From RGIG1828 sp045541875 (GTDB taxonomy: Bacteria; Bacillota; Clostridia; UMGS1810), in the NCBI GenBank assembly GCA_045541875.1, contig JAZQJX010000050.1, positions 1 to 29,448 of the forward strand: a DNA stretch of 29,448 bases, in the 5' to 3' direction. The notes below the pieces were generated by a model. It made no database searches, was not told the origin of the DNA, and saw only the letters and a list, made by a program, of their open reading frames with translations. Positions 7,397-15,375 of the stretch are shown piece after piece (position 1 is the first letter of the stretch; each line of letters opens with the position of its first letter). A program made the position numbers and the translations under genes.

Positions 7397-9601
7397 ATGG
7401 AATATATCAAACCTTGTGACTATGAATATATCATGAACAAATATCATCCCAACGGTGACCGCTTTAAACGTTGGGACTGCATATTCGACAAAAAAACAGG
7501 AATGGACGGAGACGAAATAAAAAAACAGATTCTCATCCGTGACGAAAAGATGTCTCACCTGTCACATCCCATAAGAAAAGCCGAGGCTTTTCGTTTTGTT
7601 TTGGAAAACACCAGAATTTCCTGCGACAGCCGTGACATCTTCCCCGCTATAAACGCCATTGACAGACCTCTTAATGCTACCGTTGTTGACAAGTGGGAAA
7701 GGGAAGTTTTTGAAGAAATAATCCCTGAAACAGAAAAGGTGAGAGCAGAATTTGAAGAAAAGGGCATTGCCACAATGTGGCCCGATTATGATCATTCCGT
7801 TCCCCTGTGGAAAAGAGTTTTTGAACTTGGTTTTGCAGGTCTTTTAAAAGAGAGTGAAGCCTACAGAAAAACTGTTTCCGAAACCAAGGAACAGGACGAT
7901 TTTTTCGAGGGTATCAAAATCACATATTCTGCCATAATTTCTTTTGTTGGAAGACTTGAAAAACTTGCTAAAGAAACCAAAGGCTCCGAAAAAATGGCAA
8001 AAGCGCTTGAAAACATAAAGACAAATCCCCCCAAAACCTTTTATGAGGGACTTCTTGTTATGTATATATATTTTATGTTAAGTGAACATATCGAAGGTCT
8101 TCAGGTGCGTTCCCTTTCAGGCTTTGACAATTTGTTTTTCTCTCTTTTCCAAAATGACCTTAAAAAAGGTGTTACAGAAGAAGAAATCCGAACAGACCTT
8201 GCATATTTCTTTTTGCAGTTCACATCCATTGCAAACTACTGGAATCAGCCTGTGTACCTTGGCGGATGCAAGGAAGACGAAAGTACAATTATCAATCCTC
8301 TTTCATATCTTTTCCTTGATGTGTATGACAAAATGGGCATATATAATCCCAAAATCCACATAAAGGTAAGCCGGGAGACTCCGAAAGAATTTTTGCAAAA
8401 GGCACTTGATATGATAAGAAGAGGACACAACTGCATTGTTTTCCTCGGTGATCCTCTGGTCAGAAAAGCCCTTGAAAACAAAGGTGTTTCAAAAGATAAG
8501 GCAAGAGAAGCAAATATAACGGGATGCTACGAATATTCTCCACAGGGAAGTTACGGCACAGGAATGAACTACGTAAACCTTGTAAAACCTCTTGAATATA
8601 CTCTCTGCAAAGGATGCGACGGCGTTACGGGAGAATTTTCGGGAAGAAAAAGTCCTGATGTTAAGGAGTACAAAACCTTTGAGGAATTTTATGAGGAATA
8701 TAAAAATCAACTCACCTATGTTCTTGACATAATCGTAAAAGTTGTCAATGAATATGAAGAATATCTTTCATATGTAAATCCTCAGTCTATGTTGTCCGCA
8801 ACATTTCCGTCTTGTCTAAAAAATGGGAAAGATGTTCTTTCAGGCGGTGCAGAGCGAAACAATTCATCTATTGCCTGCGGATTTATTGCCAACGTTGCAG
8901 ATTCTCTCACAATTATTAAAAAATACGTTTTTGACAAAAAAGAAATTACTCTTGAAAAACTGGTTGAAATACTGAAAGCAAATTATGCAGGAGAAGAATT
9001 CTTAAGAAGAAAATTTTTGTCAGATCGTGACAAATACGGTAACAACAAAGAACTGCCCGACTTTTTTGCTGCAGATATTGCAAAATTTATTTCCGATTAT
9101 GTGGAAGACAAACCAAACAACAAAAAAAGAGGCGGAAAATGGGGATGCGGATTCCACGTTGCCAGAATGAGTTATACTCAAGGGGAAGTCACAATGGCTC
9201 TTCCCGACGGCAGACTGAAAGGCGAGGAACTTTCCAAAAACTGTTCTGCATCCATGGGACAAAACAAAGAGGGAGCAACTGCAGCAATCCTCTCTGTTAC
9301 AAAAATTGATGCAACAAACTTTGTGGGAGATGCCTGTCTTGACCTCGGACTTTTGCCATCTGCCGTTTCAGGTGATGACGGACTTGAGGCTATGTATGGT
9401 CTTTTGATGACTTTTGTAAATCGTATGGGACACGCAATGCACATAAATGTTTTTGATGCAGATACCTTAAGAGATGCACAGGCTCACCCTGAAAAGTATG
9501 AGGATTTGCAGATAAGGGTTTGCGGATGGAATGTTCTTTGGAATAATATCTGCAAGGTGGAGCAGGATGGGTTTATTAAACAAGCAGAAAGTTTAATTTG
9601 A
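7397..9601 (+). CDS. Glycyl-radical enzyme of the pyruvate formate-lyase/dehydratase superfamily, substrate unknown
   Basis: The 734-residue protein has an N-terminal PFL-type barrel domain (about 30-600) and a C-terminal glycine-radical domain. The radical-bearing loop reads RVCGWNVLWN with Gly710, 25 residues from the C-terminus as in PFL. The thiyl-radical cysteine is Cys377 in GCYEY, followed two residues later by Glu379. The Cys-x-Glu arrangement is that of GRE eliminases/dehydratases (diol and choline-lyase types) rather than the Cys-Cys pair of true pyruvate formate-lyase. AAGGAG lies 8 nt before the ATG. The matching activase is three genes downstream. Expected chemistry is radical C-C, C-O, C-N or C-S cleavage of a small hydroxylated compound under anoxia. 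The residues seen do not identify a characterised subfamily to me. Confidence 0.9.
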   Translation: MEYIKPCDYEYIMNKYHPNGDRFKRWDCIFDKKTGMDGDEIKKQILIRDEKMSHLSHPIRKAEAFRFVLENTRISCDSRDIFPAINAIDRPLNATVVDKWEREVFEEIIPETEKVRAEFEEKGIATMWPDYDHSVPLWKRVFELGFAGLLKESEAYRKTVSETKEQDDFFEGIKITYSAIISFVGRLEKLAKETKGSEKMAKALENIKTNPPKTFYEGLLVMYIYFMLSEHIEGLQVRSLSGFDNLFFSLFQNDLKKGVTEEEIRTDLAYFFLQFTSIANYWNQPVYLGGCKEDESTIINPLSYLFLDVYDKMGIYNPKIHIKVSRETPKEFLQKALDMIRRGHNCIVFLGDPLVRKALENKGVSKDKAREANITGCYEYSPQGSYGTGMNYVNLVKPLEYTLCKGCDGVTGEFSGRKSPDVKEYKTFEEFYEEYKNQLTYVLDIIVKVVNEYEEYLSYVNPQSMLSATFPSCLKNGKDVLSGGAERNNSSIACGFIANVADSLTIIKKYVFDKKEITLEKLVEILKANYAGEEFLRRKFLSDRDKYGNNKELPDFFAADIAKFISDYVEDKPNNKKRGGKWGCGFHVARMSYTQGEVTMALPDGRLKGEELSKNCSASMGQNKEGATAAILSVTKIDATNFVGDACLDLGLLPSAVSGDDGLEAMYGLLMTFVNRMGHAMHINVFDADTLRDAQAHPEKYEDLQIRVCGWNVLWNNICKVEQDGFIKQAESLI

Positions 9602-9625
9602 CGAGGGAATGTAAAAATTGTCCAT

Positions 9626-9706
9626 AATAGCCAAACCTCACCCTCGACGTACCTTTGTACGCCTTTGGGTTACCATGCCAGGGCATTCGGTTTGACAATT
9701 CTGAAC
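9626..9706 (+). repeat. Dispersed repeat B, copy 1
   Basis: The order of elements is GCCAAA-CTCACC, the small hairpin GTAC-cttt-GTAC, TTGGGTTACCA, a hairpin ATGCC-ag-GGCAT, and TTTGACAATTCTGAA. The reverse complement of 20353-20453 has the same order, but with a different, longer hairpin in the middle. It starts about 25 bp after the GRE stop codon. The remainder of the gap to 9838 shows no gene and no convincing terminator. Confidence 0.7.
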
Positions 9707-9838
9707 TAATTTTTCCTATCCCCGAGAGGATTTTTGAATTTTGAAGTTCGAAATGCGAAAATGTTGTACACTTTCCTAATCCCTAATAACTACGTTACCA
9801 CCGCAGTGTATCCAATTATAAACGGGACTCTATAATTT

Positions 9839-10111
9839 TATAAATTGGAGTTTAGCGGTGAGTTTGTTTTGCAAACTCGCCGAATGAAATGTGCCTTTCG
9901 GCACATGAAATGGCTTCGCCATGAAATGACAACGCAGTTTTCATGATATGAATCCCTTTGGGATTCATTAAAGTTCAAACTCGCTAAAGCGAGTTTGTTC
10001 CATAATGTTTGCAAAGCAAACAATTCATGAAACCGAAGGTTTCAATTCATGCCGAAGGCAATTCACGACGGCTTTGCCGTCAATTCATTGCCTTCTAAAC
10101 TCCAATTTATA
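9839..10111. repeat. Mini-hairpin repeat array 2, bounded by 17-bp inverted repeats
   Basis: The array is framed by a perfect inverted repeat: TATAAATTGGAGTTTAG at 9839-9855 and its complement at 10095-10111. Inside are about ten hairpins, including GAGTTTG/CAAACTC, ATGTGCC/GGCACAT, ATGGC/GCCAT, ATGAATCCC/GGGATTCAT, CAAACTCGC/GCGAGTTTG, GTTTGC/GCAAAC, TGAAACC/GGTTTCA and GACGGC/GCCGTC. Linkers read ATGAAAT in the left half and AATTCATG in the right half, so the whole array has mirror symmetry. It fills most of the gap between the GRE and the esterase. Confidence 0.85.
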
Positions 10112-10146
10112 TTTCTAATCTTTTTTATATAAGGACGTGATAAGAC

Positions 10147-10854
10147 ATGAAATCTTTCCTGTTAATAGGACAGTCAAATATGGCAGGCAGAGGAGAATTT
10201 GGCGAAGTTCCCGAAATTAAAAATCCGAATTGCTTTATGCTCAGAAACGGCAGATGGGTTGGTATGTCAGAACCAATAAATCCCGACAGAGGAATTTTCG
10301 AGCCCGGGTTCCACTCCGGTGTGGGACTTTCGGCATCCTTTGCTGATGAATATGCAAAGTATTTCAAAGAAGATATAGGTCTTATTCCCTGTGCAGACGG
10401 TGGCACGTCACTTTCAGAGTGGATGCCGGGAGAGATACTTTATGATAATGCGGTAAATAACGCCCGCCTTGCCATGCGGACATCTGAATTTTCAGGAATT
10501 TTATGGCATCAGGGTGAGAATGACTGCGCCAAAAAAGAAGATGCATACACCTACAGGGAAAGATTTCTGAAAATGATTAGCCAAATGAAAAAGGACATCG
10601 GATGCACTGATATTCCCGTAATTATCGGAGAAATCGGCGAATTTGCCAAAACATATGAGGGCGGCAAATTAAAATGGGTGGATGTTGTAAATGATACGCT
10701 AAAGAGTATGCCATCTTGCCTTAAAAACTGTGCTTTTGCAAGTGCAGACGGACTTTCCTGCAAGGATGACGGAATCCATTTTGACAGTTATTCTTACAGG
10801 ATATTGGGAAGTCGCTACTTTGAAGCGTACAAGGATATGAGGGAGAATTTATAA
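10147..10854 (+). CDS. SASA/SGNH-family acetylesterase-like hydrolase
   Basis: The 235-residue protein has the blocks of the sialate O-acetylesterase-like (SASA, formerly DUF303) SGNH family. The nucleophile motif GQSNM contains Ser10. DGGTS carries the oxyanion Gly, WHQGEND the oxyanion Asn region, and DGIHFD the Asp208/His211 pair near the C-terminus. No signal peptide is seen, so it should act in the cytoplasm, removing acetyl or other acyl groups from a sugar or polyol. AAGGA lies 11 nt upstream of the ATG. Its stop overlaps the transporter start by one base (TAATG). The coupling places it in the same pathway as the transporter and GRE activase; it may deacylate the substrate before radical cleavage (inference). 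Confidence 0.87.
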   Translation: MKSFLLIGQSNMAGRGEFGEVPEIKNPNCFMLRNGRWVGMSEPINPDRGIFEPGFHSGVGLSASFADEYAKYFKEDIGLIPCADGGTSLSEWMPGEILYDNAVNNARLAMRTSEFSGILWHQGENDCAKKEDAYTYRERFLKMISQMKKDIGCTDIPVIIGEIGEFAKTYEGGKLKWVDVVNDTLKSMPSCLKNCAFASADGLSCKDDGIHFDSYSYRILGSRYFEAYKDMRENL

Positions 10855-11783
10855 TGAATCAGGAAAAGGTGTTTTCGGGCAAAATAACGGGAGTAATTAT
10901 TGCAGTTATAGTATGTGCTCTTTGGGGATCACTGTATCCCTTTGTTAAAATAGGATATTCATCTTTTGGCATTGCAGGCGGCGACATACCTACAATTATG
11001 CTTTTTGCAGGTTGCCGTTTTGCTGTAAGCGGTGCAGTTTTGTTCACCTATCATTTTGCAAAGGAAAAGAAGGTCAGCGTCCCGGCGAAAAAATATATGA
11101 TGCTTATGCTTCTCAGCTCCTTTTCATCAATAATTTTACACTATTTCTTCACATATACGGCTCTGGCTATCGGTGAAGGCTCAAAAAGTGCGATTGTAAA
11201 ACAGGTCGGATTCCTGTTTTTGAGTTGCTTCGCTTTTCTTTTTGTGAAAGAAGATAAATTTTCACCAAAAAAACTGACAGCAGGTATTTTGGGCTTTTTG
11301 GGAATAGTTGTCACAAGTTTTGACGGCGGCAAATTTTCTTTTGCCCTTGGTGACGTGTTTCTTATTCTGGCATCCTTTTGCTCTGTCATATCAACAGTTT
11401 TGTCAAAAGAGATTGTAAAAAAAGTAAATCCCCTGTATTCAACTGCCTTCGGTCAACTTTTCGGTGGCATAGTTTTATGCATTGCGGGACTATCTCTTGG
11501 TGGAAGAATAACTCATATTGATATGAATGCACTTTGGGTATTTGCATACATATGCACATCTTCCATACTGGCATATTCTCTCTGGAGCATACTTATCAAA
11601 TATAATGATTTGTCAAAACTTTCTGTAATAAAATTCAGCGAACCGCTTTTTGCAGTTATTCTCTCAGGAATATTCCTCGGCGAAAATATTTTCAAACTCA
11701 ATTATCTGATTGCCCTTGTTATAATTCTTGCGGCGATTTTGTTGGTGAATTTAAAACATCATAAAAGTGAGGAGATCAAATGA
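10854..11783 (+). CDS. EamA/DMT-superfamily transporter
   Basis: The 309-residue protein has about ten hydrophobic segments in two EamA repeats. The first begins with the typical ALWGSLYPFVK, and the second ends with the family's SEPLFAVILSGIFLGE. These are drug/metabolite transporters of small organic compounds at the cytoplasmic membrane. GGGAG precedes the start, which overlaps the esterase stop (TAATG), and the stop in turn overlaps the activase start (ATGATG). The tight coupling argues it moves the substrate or product of the GRE pathway; direction of transport is not evident. Confidence 0.88.
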   Translation: MNQEKVFSGKITGVIIAVIVCALWGSLYPFVKIGYSSFGIAGGDIPTIMLFAGCRFAVSGAVLFTYHFAKEKKVSVPAKKYMMLMLLSSFSSIILHYFFTYTALAIGEGSKSAIVKQVGFLFLSCFAFLFVKEDKFSPKKLTAGILGFLGIVVTSFDGGKFSFALGDVFLILASFCSVISTVLSKEIVKKVNPLYSTAFGQLFGGIVLCIAGLSLGGRITHIDMNALWVFAYICTSSILAYSLWSILIKYNDLSKLSVIKFSEPLFAVILSGIFLGENIFKLNYLIALVIILAAILLVNLKHHKSEEIK

Positions 11784-12661
11784 TGAAAGCAAACGTATTT
11801 GAAATAAAACGCTTTGCCGTACACGACGGTGACGGAATAAGAACAACTGTTTTTTTAAAAGGTTGCCCTCTTAAATGTGTGTGGTGCCACAACCCCGAGG
11901 GAATATCATCAAAGCCGGAACTTGCACTCTATCAGCACAAATGCACCCTTTGCGGCGAGTGTGTAAAGGCATGCCCGATGAGTGCTCACACCATTTCAGA
12001 CGGTGTGCACAACTATGACTCTGACCGATGCATTGCCTGTGGACTTTGCGAGAAAAACTGTTTTAGCGGTGCACTGAAGTTTTATGGCAAAGAGATGACG
12101 GCTAAAGAGGTTTCAGATGCGGTTTTGGAAGACAGAGAATTTTATGAAACTTCCGGCGGCGGAGTTACCATATCCGGCGGAGAATGTCTTATGCATTCAG
12201 ACTTTTGCCGTGAACTTTTGATAAACTTAAAAAAAGAAGGAATCCACACGGCTGTTGACACATCGGGCTTTGTTTCAAGGGATGCACTGGACAAGGTAAT
12301 TCCATATACCGATATTTTTCTCTATGACATAAAGGCGATTGATGAAAATGTTCATAAAAAATGCACGGGACATTCAAACAAAATTATTCTTGAAAATTTA
12401 AAATACATTGACGAAAAAAATGTTGACATAGAGGTAAGAATCCCCTTTGTCCCGGGCTATAACGACGGAGAAATGGAAAAAATCGGAGCATTTTTAAAAG
12501 AGATTAAAAACCTCAAAAAAATCAGAGTTCTTCCGTATCACAAATTTGCCGCTTCAAAGTATGAGGCTCTGAATATGGAAAATGTACTTCCGGAAAATGT
12601 TCCCGAAAAAGATGAAGTACAAAAAGTTCAGGGTTATCTTGAAAAAATGATTGGTATCTGA
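11783..12661 (+). CDS. Glycyl-radical enzyme activating protein (radical SAM)
   Basis: The 292-residue protein has the radical-SAM cluster motif GCPLKCVWCHNPEG (Cys28, Cys32, Cys35). It also has an inserted ferredoxin-like domain with two CxxCxxCxxxC sets (CTLCGECVKACP and CIACGLCEKNC), as in activases of GRE dehydratases. SAM-binding glycine motifs follow (SGGGVTISGGECL). It generates the glycyl radical on the GRE encoded at 7397-9601. The ATG at 11783 lies 8 nt from GGAG; the adjacent ATG at 11780 would have only 5 nt, so the start is uncertain by one codon. It is the last gene of the cluster, directly before a strong terminator. Confidence 0.93.
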   Translation: MKANVFEIKRFAVHDGDGIRTTVFLKGCPLKCVWCHNPEGISSKPELALYQHKCTLCGECVKACPMSAHTISDGVHNYDSDRCIACGLCEKNCFSGALKFYGKEMTAKEVSDAVLEDREFYETSGGGVTISGGECLMHSDFCRELLINLKKEGIHTAVDTSGFVSRDALDKVIPYTDIFLYDIKAIDENVHKKCTGHSNKIILENLKYIDEKNVDIEVRIPFVPGYNDGEMEKIGAFLKEIKNLKKIRVLPYHKFAASKYEALNMENVLPENVPEKDEVQKVQGYLEKMIGI

Positions 12662-12694
12662 AATTTAAAACAGAATAATACTTATTTAATGCAT

Positions 12695-12735
12695 TCCCCG
12701 ATAAAATTCTATAGTTTTATCGGGGATTATTTTTA
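12695..12735 (+). terminator. Rho-independent terminator of the GRE cluster
   Basis: CCCCGATAAAA (12696-12706) pairs with TTTTATCGGGG (12715-12725) around an 8-nt loop and is followed by ATTATTTTTAT. Confidence 0.88.
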
Positions 12736-12787
12736 TGCACAAGTTATGGTTTGTACTATATTATAATATTTTTGACATATATGTTTT

Positions 12788-12862
12788 TTGAGATTATGTT
12801 TTGTATTATTATACTAAAAATATGACTTTTTTCTATTGACAAATGTACATTTTAAATATAAT
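12788..12862 (+). promoter_or_regulatory. Tandem promoters for the solute-binding lipoprotein
   Basis: The proximal promoter is TTGACA at 12836-12841 with TATAAT at 12857-12862 (15 bp), or the overlapping TAATAT at 12859 (17 bp). A second candidate upstream is TTGAGA at 12788-12793 with TATACT at 12810-12815 (16 bp). A further TTGACA at 12772 lacks a clear -10. Several promoters in series fit high expression. Confidence 0.6.
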
Positions 12863-12894
12863 ATTGTATTATCAAATTTATTATGGAGGTTATT

Positions 12895-14544
12895 ATGAAA
12901 AGAATGACAAAACTCATCGCTGTTATTTCCATCGTTGCACTCCTTGCGTCTGCATTTGTATCATGTGCAAGCCAGGGTGATCGTGTGGAACATGACGGCA
13001 AAGAATTTACTTTCTGGACATCTATGGATGCTCAGTCTGTAAGATCCAAACTTGAAAGTTATGACGACATGCTTATGTTCCAGGAATTTGAAAAAGCAAC
13101 AGGCGTACATATTAATTTCCAGCACCCTGTTGCAGGTTCAAACGGTAACGAAGCATTCATTGGTATGATTAACTCTGACAACCGTGCTGAACTCGTTCAG
13201 TATTGGTGGAAAGGTTATCCCGGCGGTCCTCAGCAGGCAATTGCTGACGGCATCATTCTTGCTCTCAATGACTACCTTGAAGAATACGCTCCAAACTTCT
13301 TTGCGTGCGTAGAGGGTGATCCTGATCACTTCATATTCCAGGAAGGTCTTGCAACTGCTGAAAGTGCAAAACAGTGGAAACTTCAGGCAACAACAGATGA
13401 AGGTGAGTTCTATGGATTCAACGTTTTAAATGTTGGTACCACAAGAGCATTCAACGGTCTTTATGTAAGAGCAGACAAACTTAAAGAATGGAACATGGAT
13501 GTTCCTGATACAATTGATGACTGGACAGCATTTTTTGCAAAAGCAAAAGCAGAGGGATTTGAAAAACCCTTTACATCCGCACTTGGTGTTCTTTCATTCA
13601 CTGGCGGAAATGCATTTAACACAGCATTTAATGTTGGCAAAAACTTCTACCTTGAAGGTGATAAAGTTGTTTTCGGACCATTTATGCCCGGATTCAAAGA
13701 ATACGTTGCACAGATGGCTGAATGGGTAAAAGCCGGATATATTGATTCAGGTTTTGTTACAAACGAAAGCGAAGTTATTAAAGGAAATGTTACAAACGGA
13801 ATTTCTGCCGCATCTTTCGGATACATCGGCGGTGACCTTGGAACAATCATTCCCGCTGCAAGAGTAAACGATCCCGATTTTGATCTCGTTGCTTGTCCCC
13901 TCCCCGGTGACAACGAAGGAAATCCCCAGCAGTTCAAAATCACAGGCGTTGAAGCTTCTGACTGTGCTATCGCAATTACATATAACTGCGGTAACTACGA
14001 AAAAGCTATGGAATGGATTGACTACCGCTACAGCAAAGAAGGTTCTGAAATCAACATTTTCGGTGTTGAAGGTTATACCTATACAAAAGAAAAAGATGAG
14101 GAACTCGGAAGAACAGTTTACACCTATACAGATATGATTACACATCCCGATCCTGCAAAATTCAATTCTGTTGAAGAATCTCTCTATCACTTCATGCTTC
14201 CCTGTAACCATCCCGGATTCAACCAACATCCTGACTATCTCCAGGGTTACTACCCCTATCAGTCACAGAAAGATGCTATCAACACATGGAACATCTCTGC
14301 TGAGAATGCAACAAAAGCAGGTCTGCCACCTCTTTCCAACACACAGGAAGAATTTGAGCAGATAGCTGACATTACAGAAGTTGCTCAAGCTCCTCTCGAA
14401 GCTGCGATTTGTAACATTATGCTTGGCAAAGCATCCATTGATACATTCGATGCTGCAATTGAAACAGCAAAACCCCACTACGAGAAATATATTGCTATTC
14501 AGCAGACTGCATATGACAGATATATGAGCAAACTGAATAAATAA
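12895..14544 (+). CDS. ABC-transporter extracellular solute-binding lipoprotein (sugar/LplA type)
   Basis: The 549-residue protein starts with a lysine-rich signal peptide and a lipobox-like end (AFVSC, Cys24), so it should be anchored to the outer face of the membrane. The mature part has the type I sugar-binding fold signatures (FTFWTSMDAQ at the first strand, KATGVHINFQHP, YYPYQSQ), and the size matches LplA-like oligosaccharide-binding proteins. I chose the ATG at 12895 because GGAGG (12885-12889) lies 5 nt before it; the ATG at 12883 overlaps that site. No permease or ATPase gene is adjacent, so it must work with components encoded elsewhere. Its codon choice (GGT, GTT, AAC, TTC) differs from its neighbours and suggests high expression. 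Confidence 0.88.
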   Translation: MKRMTKLIAVISIVALLASAFVSCASQGDRVEHDGKEFTFWTSMDAQSVRSKLESYDDMLMFQEFEKATGVHINFQHPVAGSNGNEAFIGMINSDNRAELVQYWWKGYPGGPQQAIADGIILALNDYLEEYAPNFFACVEGDPDHFIFQEGLATAESAKQWKLQATTDEGEFYGFNVLNVGTTRAFNGLYVRADKLKEWNMDVPDTIDDWTAFFAKAKAEGFEKPFTSALGVLSFTGGNAFNTAFNVGKNFYLEGDKVVFGPFMPGFKEYVAQMAEWVKAGYIDSGFVTNESEVIKGNVTNGISAASFGYIGGDLGTIIPAARVNDPDFDLVACPLPGDNEGNPQQFKITGVEASDCAIAITYNCGNYEKAMEWIDYRYSKEGSEINIFGVEGYTYTKEKDEELGRTVYTYTDMITHPDPAKFNSVEESLYHFMLPCNHPGFNQHPDYLQGYYPYQSQKDAINTWNISAENATKAGLPPLSNTQEEFEQIADITEVAQAPLEAAICNIMLGKASIDTFDAAIETAKPHYEKYIAIQQTAYDRYMSKLNK

Positions 14545-14579
14545 ACTTCCGAATCCAAAAACGGATTTCCATTAATTAC

Positions 14580-14635
14580 AAAACCAGGCAGGTTCCACAC
14601 GGAATCAGCCTGGTTTTAAAATTTTATTTTTATAT
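14580..14635 (+). terminator. Rho-independent terminator after the lipoprotein gene
   Basis: AAAACCAGGC (14580-14589) pairs with GCCTGGTTTT (14608-14617), with an inner GGTTCC/GGAATC extension, followed by AAAATTTTATTTTTAT. A smaller hairpin (GAATCC/GGATTT, about 14551-14566) precedes it. Confidence 0.85.
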
Positions 14636-14638
14636 TTT

Positions 14639-14676
14639 AAGACTCTCTTATGCCTCATCATACATATGAGAGTCTT
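14639..14676. other. Isolated hairpin
   Basis: AAGACTCTC (14639-14647) pairs with GAGAGTCTT (14668-14676). No U-tract follows on either strand. It marks the boundary between the lipoprotein gene and the accessory islet; 14677-14777 shows nothing else. Confidence 0.5.
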
Positions 14677-14777
14677 ATCCGCCATAGTTTTAATCACGCA
14701 CGTCATTTGCAAAATCTTTAACATATTTGATATTATATCATTGTATGTTTTTGGTGCCAATTACTTTCAGTCATTCT

Positions 14778-15062
14778 TTAAGAAAGTATAAGAACTTCTA
14801 TATCTTCATTTCCATGTTCTTTTGGCAGGTCTTCAAATATCTTCTTTATTTTATCACCATACCCATTGAATTTTTTGTTTAGATATTCAACACCATAAAT
14901 TTCAATTTTTGAATCATGCGGACAGTTATCACCACTTAAACAATCCCACATTGCAGAGAGGTTGTTTCCGTAATATTGTGGGATATTAAATATTTCTTTG
15001 ATATATTTAAAGATTTCCATAAAGTAATTGCAATTTGAAAAATTTAATTTTATAGTTTTCAT
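14778..15062 (-). CDS. Barstar-family ribonuclease inhibitor, divergent copy
   Basis: The 94-residue protein aligns along its full length with barstar, the inhibitor of the secreted ribonuclease barnase. The core reads PQYYGNNLSAMWDCLSG against PEYYGENLDALWDCLTG in barstar, and the C-terminus (DIEVLILS) matches DITIILS. Barstar's Asp35, which plugs the barnase active site, is Ser36 here; Tyr30 and Asp40 (barstar Tyr29 and Asp39) are kept. It may therefore bind a different ribonuclease. GGTGA lies 6 nt before the ATG. The gene follows the other barstar copy by 17 nt, so the two form one transcript. Confidence 0.9.
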   Translation of the reverse strand: MKTIKLNFSNCNYFMEIFKYIKEIFNIPQYYGNNLSAMWDCLSGDNCPHDSKIEIYGVEYLNKKFNGYGDKIKKIFEDLPKEHGNEDIEVLILS

Positions 15063-15079
15063 AGTTTCACCGCTTTAAA

Positions 15080-15358
15080 TTAAGAATCAGATATTTCATA
15101 TGTAAAATCCCTACACTCATCATGCACATCATCAAACACATCAAATATCTTGCCCATATATTCTTTCCAATTCTCGGGAAAATGTTCAATTCCCATAACA
15201 ACTATATGTAGATCAAACTCACAATAATCTCTCATACAATCCCACAAGGCATCTAAATTTTCGCCATAAAAATCAGGAAAGTTAAAGGTGTTCTGTATAA
15301 TTTTGTGTATATCATTAAAATATTTTACTTTACTAAAATCTAATTTTAAATTAGTCAT
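15080..15358 (-). CDS. Barstar-family ribonuclease inhibitor
   Basis: The 92-residue barstar homologue has the core PDFYGENLDALWDCM, almost identical to barstar. Both inhibitory aspartates are kept (Asp36 and Asp40, corresponding to Asp35 and Asp39 of barstar), while Tyr29 is Phe30. GAGAGGTG precedes the ATG by 8-9 nt. The start is only 17 nt after the stop codon of a barnase-like remnant, the toxin-then-immunity order expected of a contact-dependent or secreted ribonuclease toxin cassette. The two tandem barstars are clearly different in sequence, so this is not a recent duplication. Confidence 0.92.
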   Translation of the reverse strand: MTNLKLDFSKVKYFNDIHKIIQNTFNFPDFYGENLDALWDCMRDYCEFDLHIVVMGIEHFPENWKEYMGKIFDVFDDVHDECRDFTYEISDS

Positions 15359-15375
15359 ACTTGTTTCACCTCTCT

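Noticed and set aside
9839..10111. CRISPR array or tandem repeat
   Set aside because: There is no constant repeat unit or regular spacer length. Units are hairpins of varying sequence and no cas gene is present.
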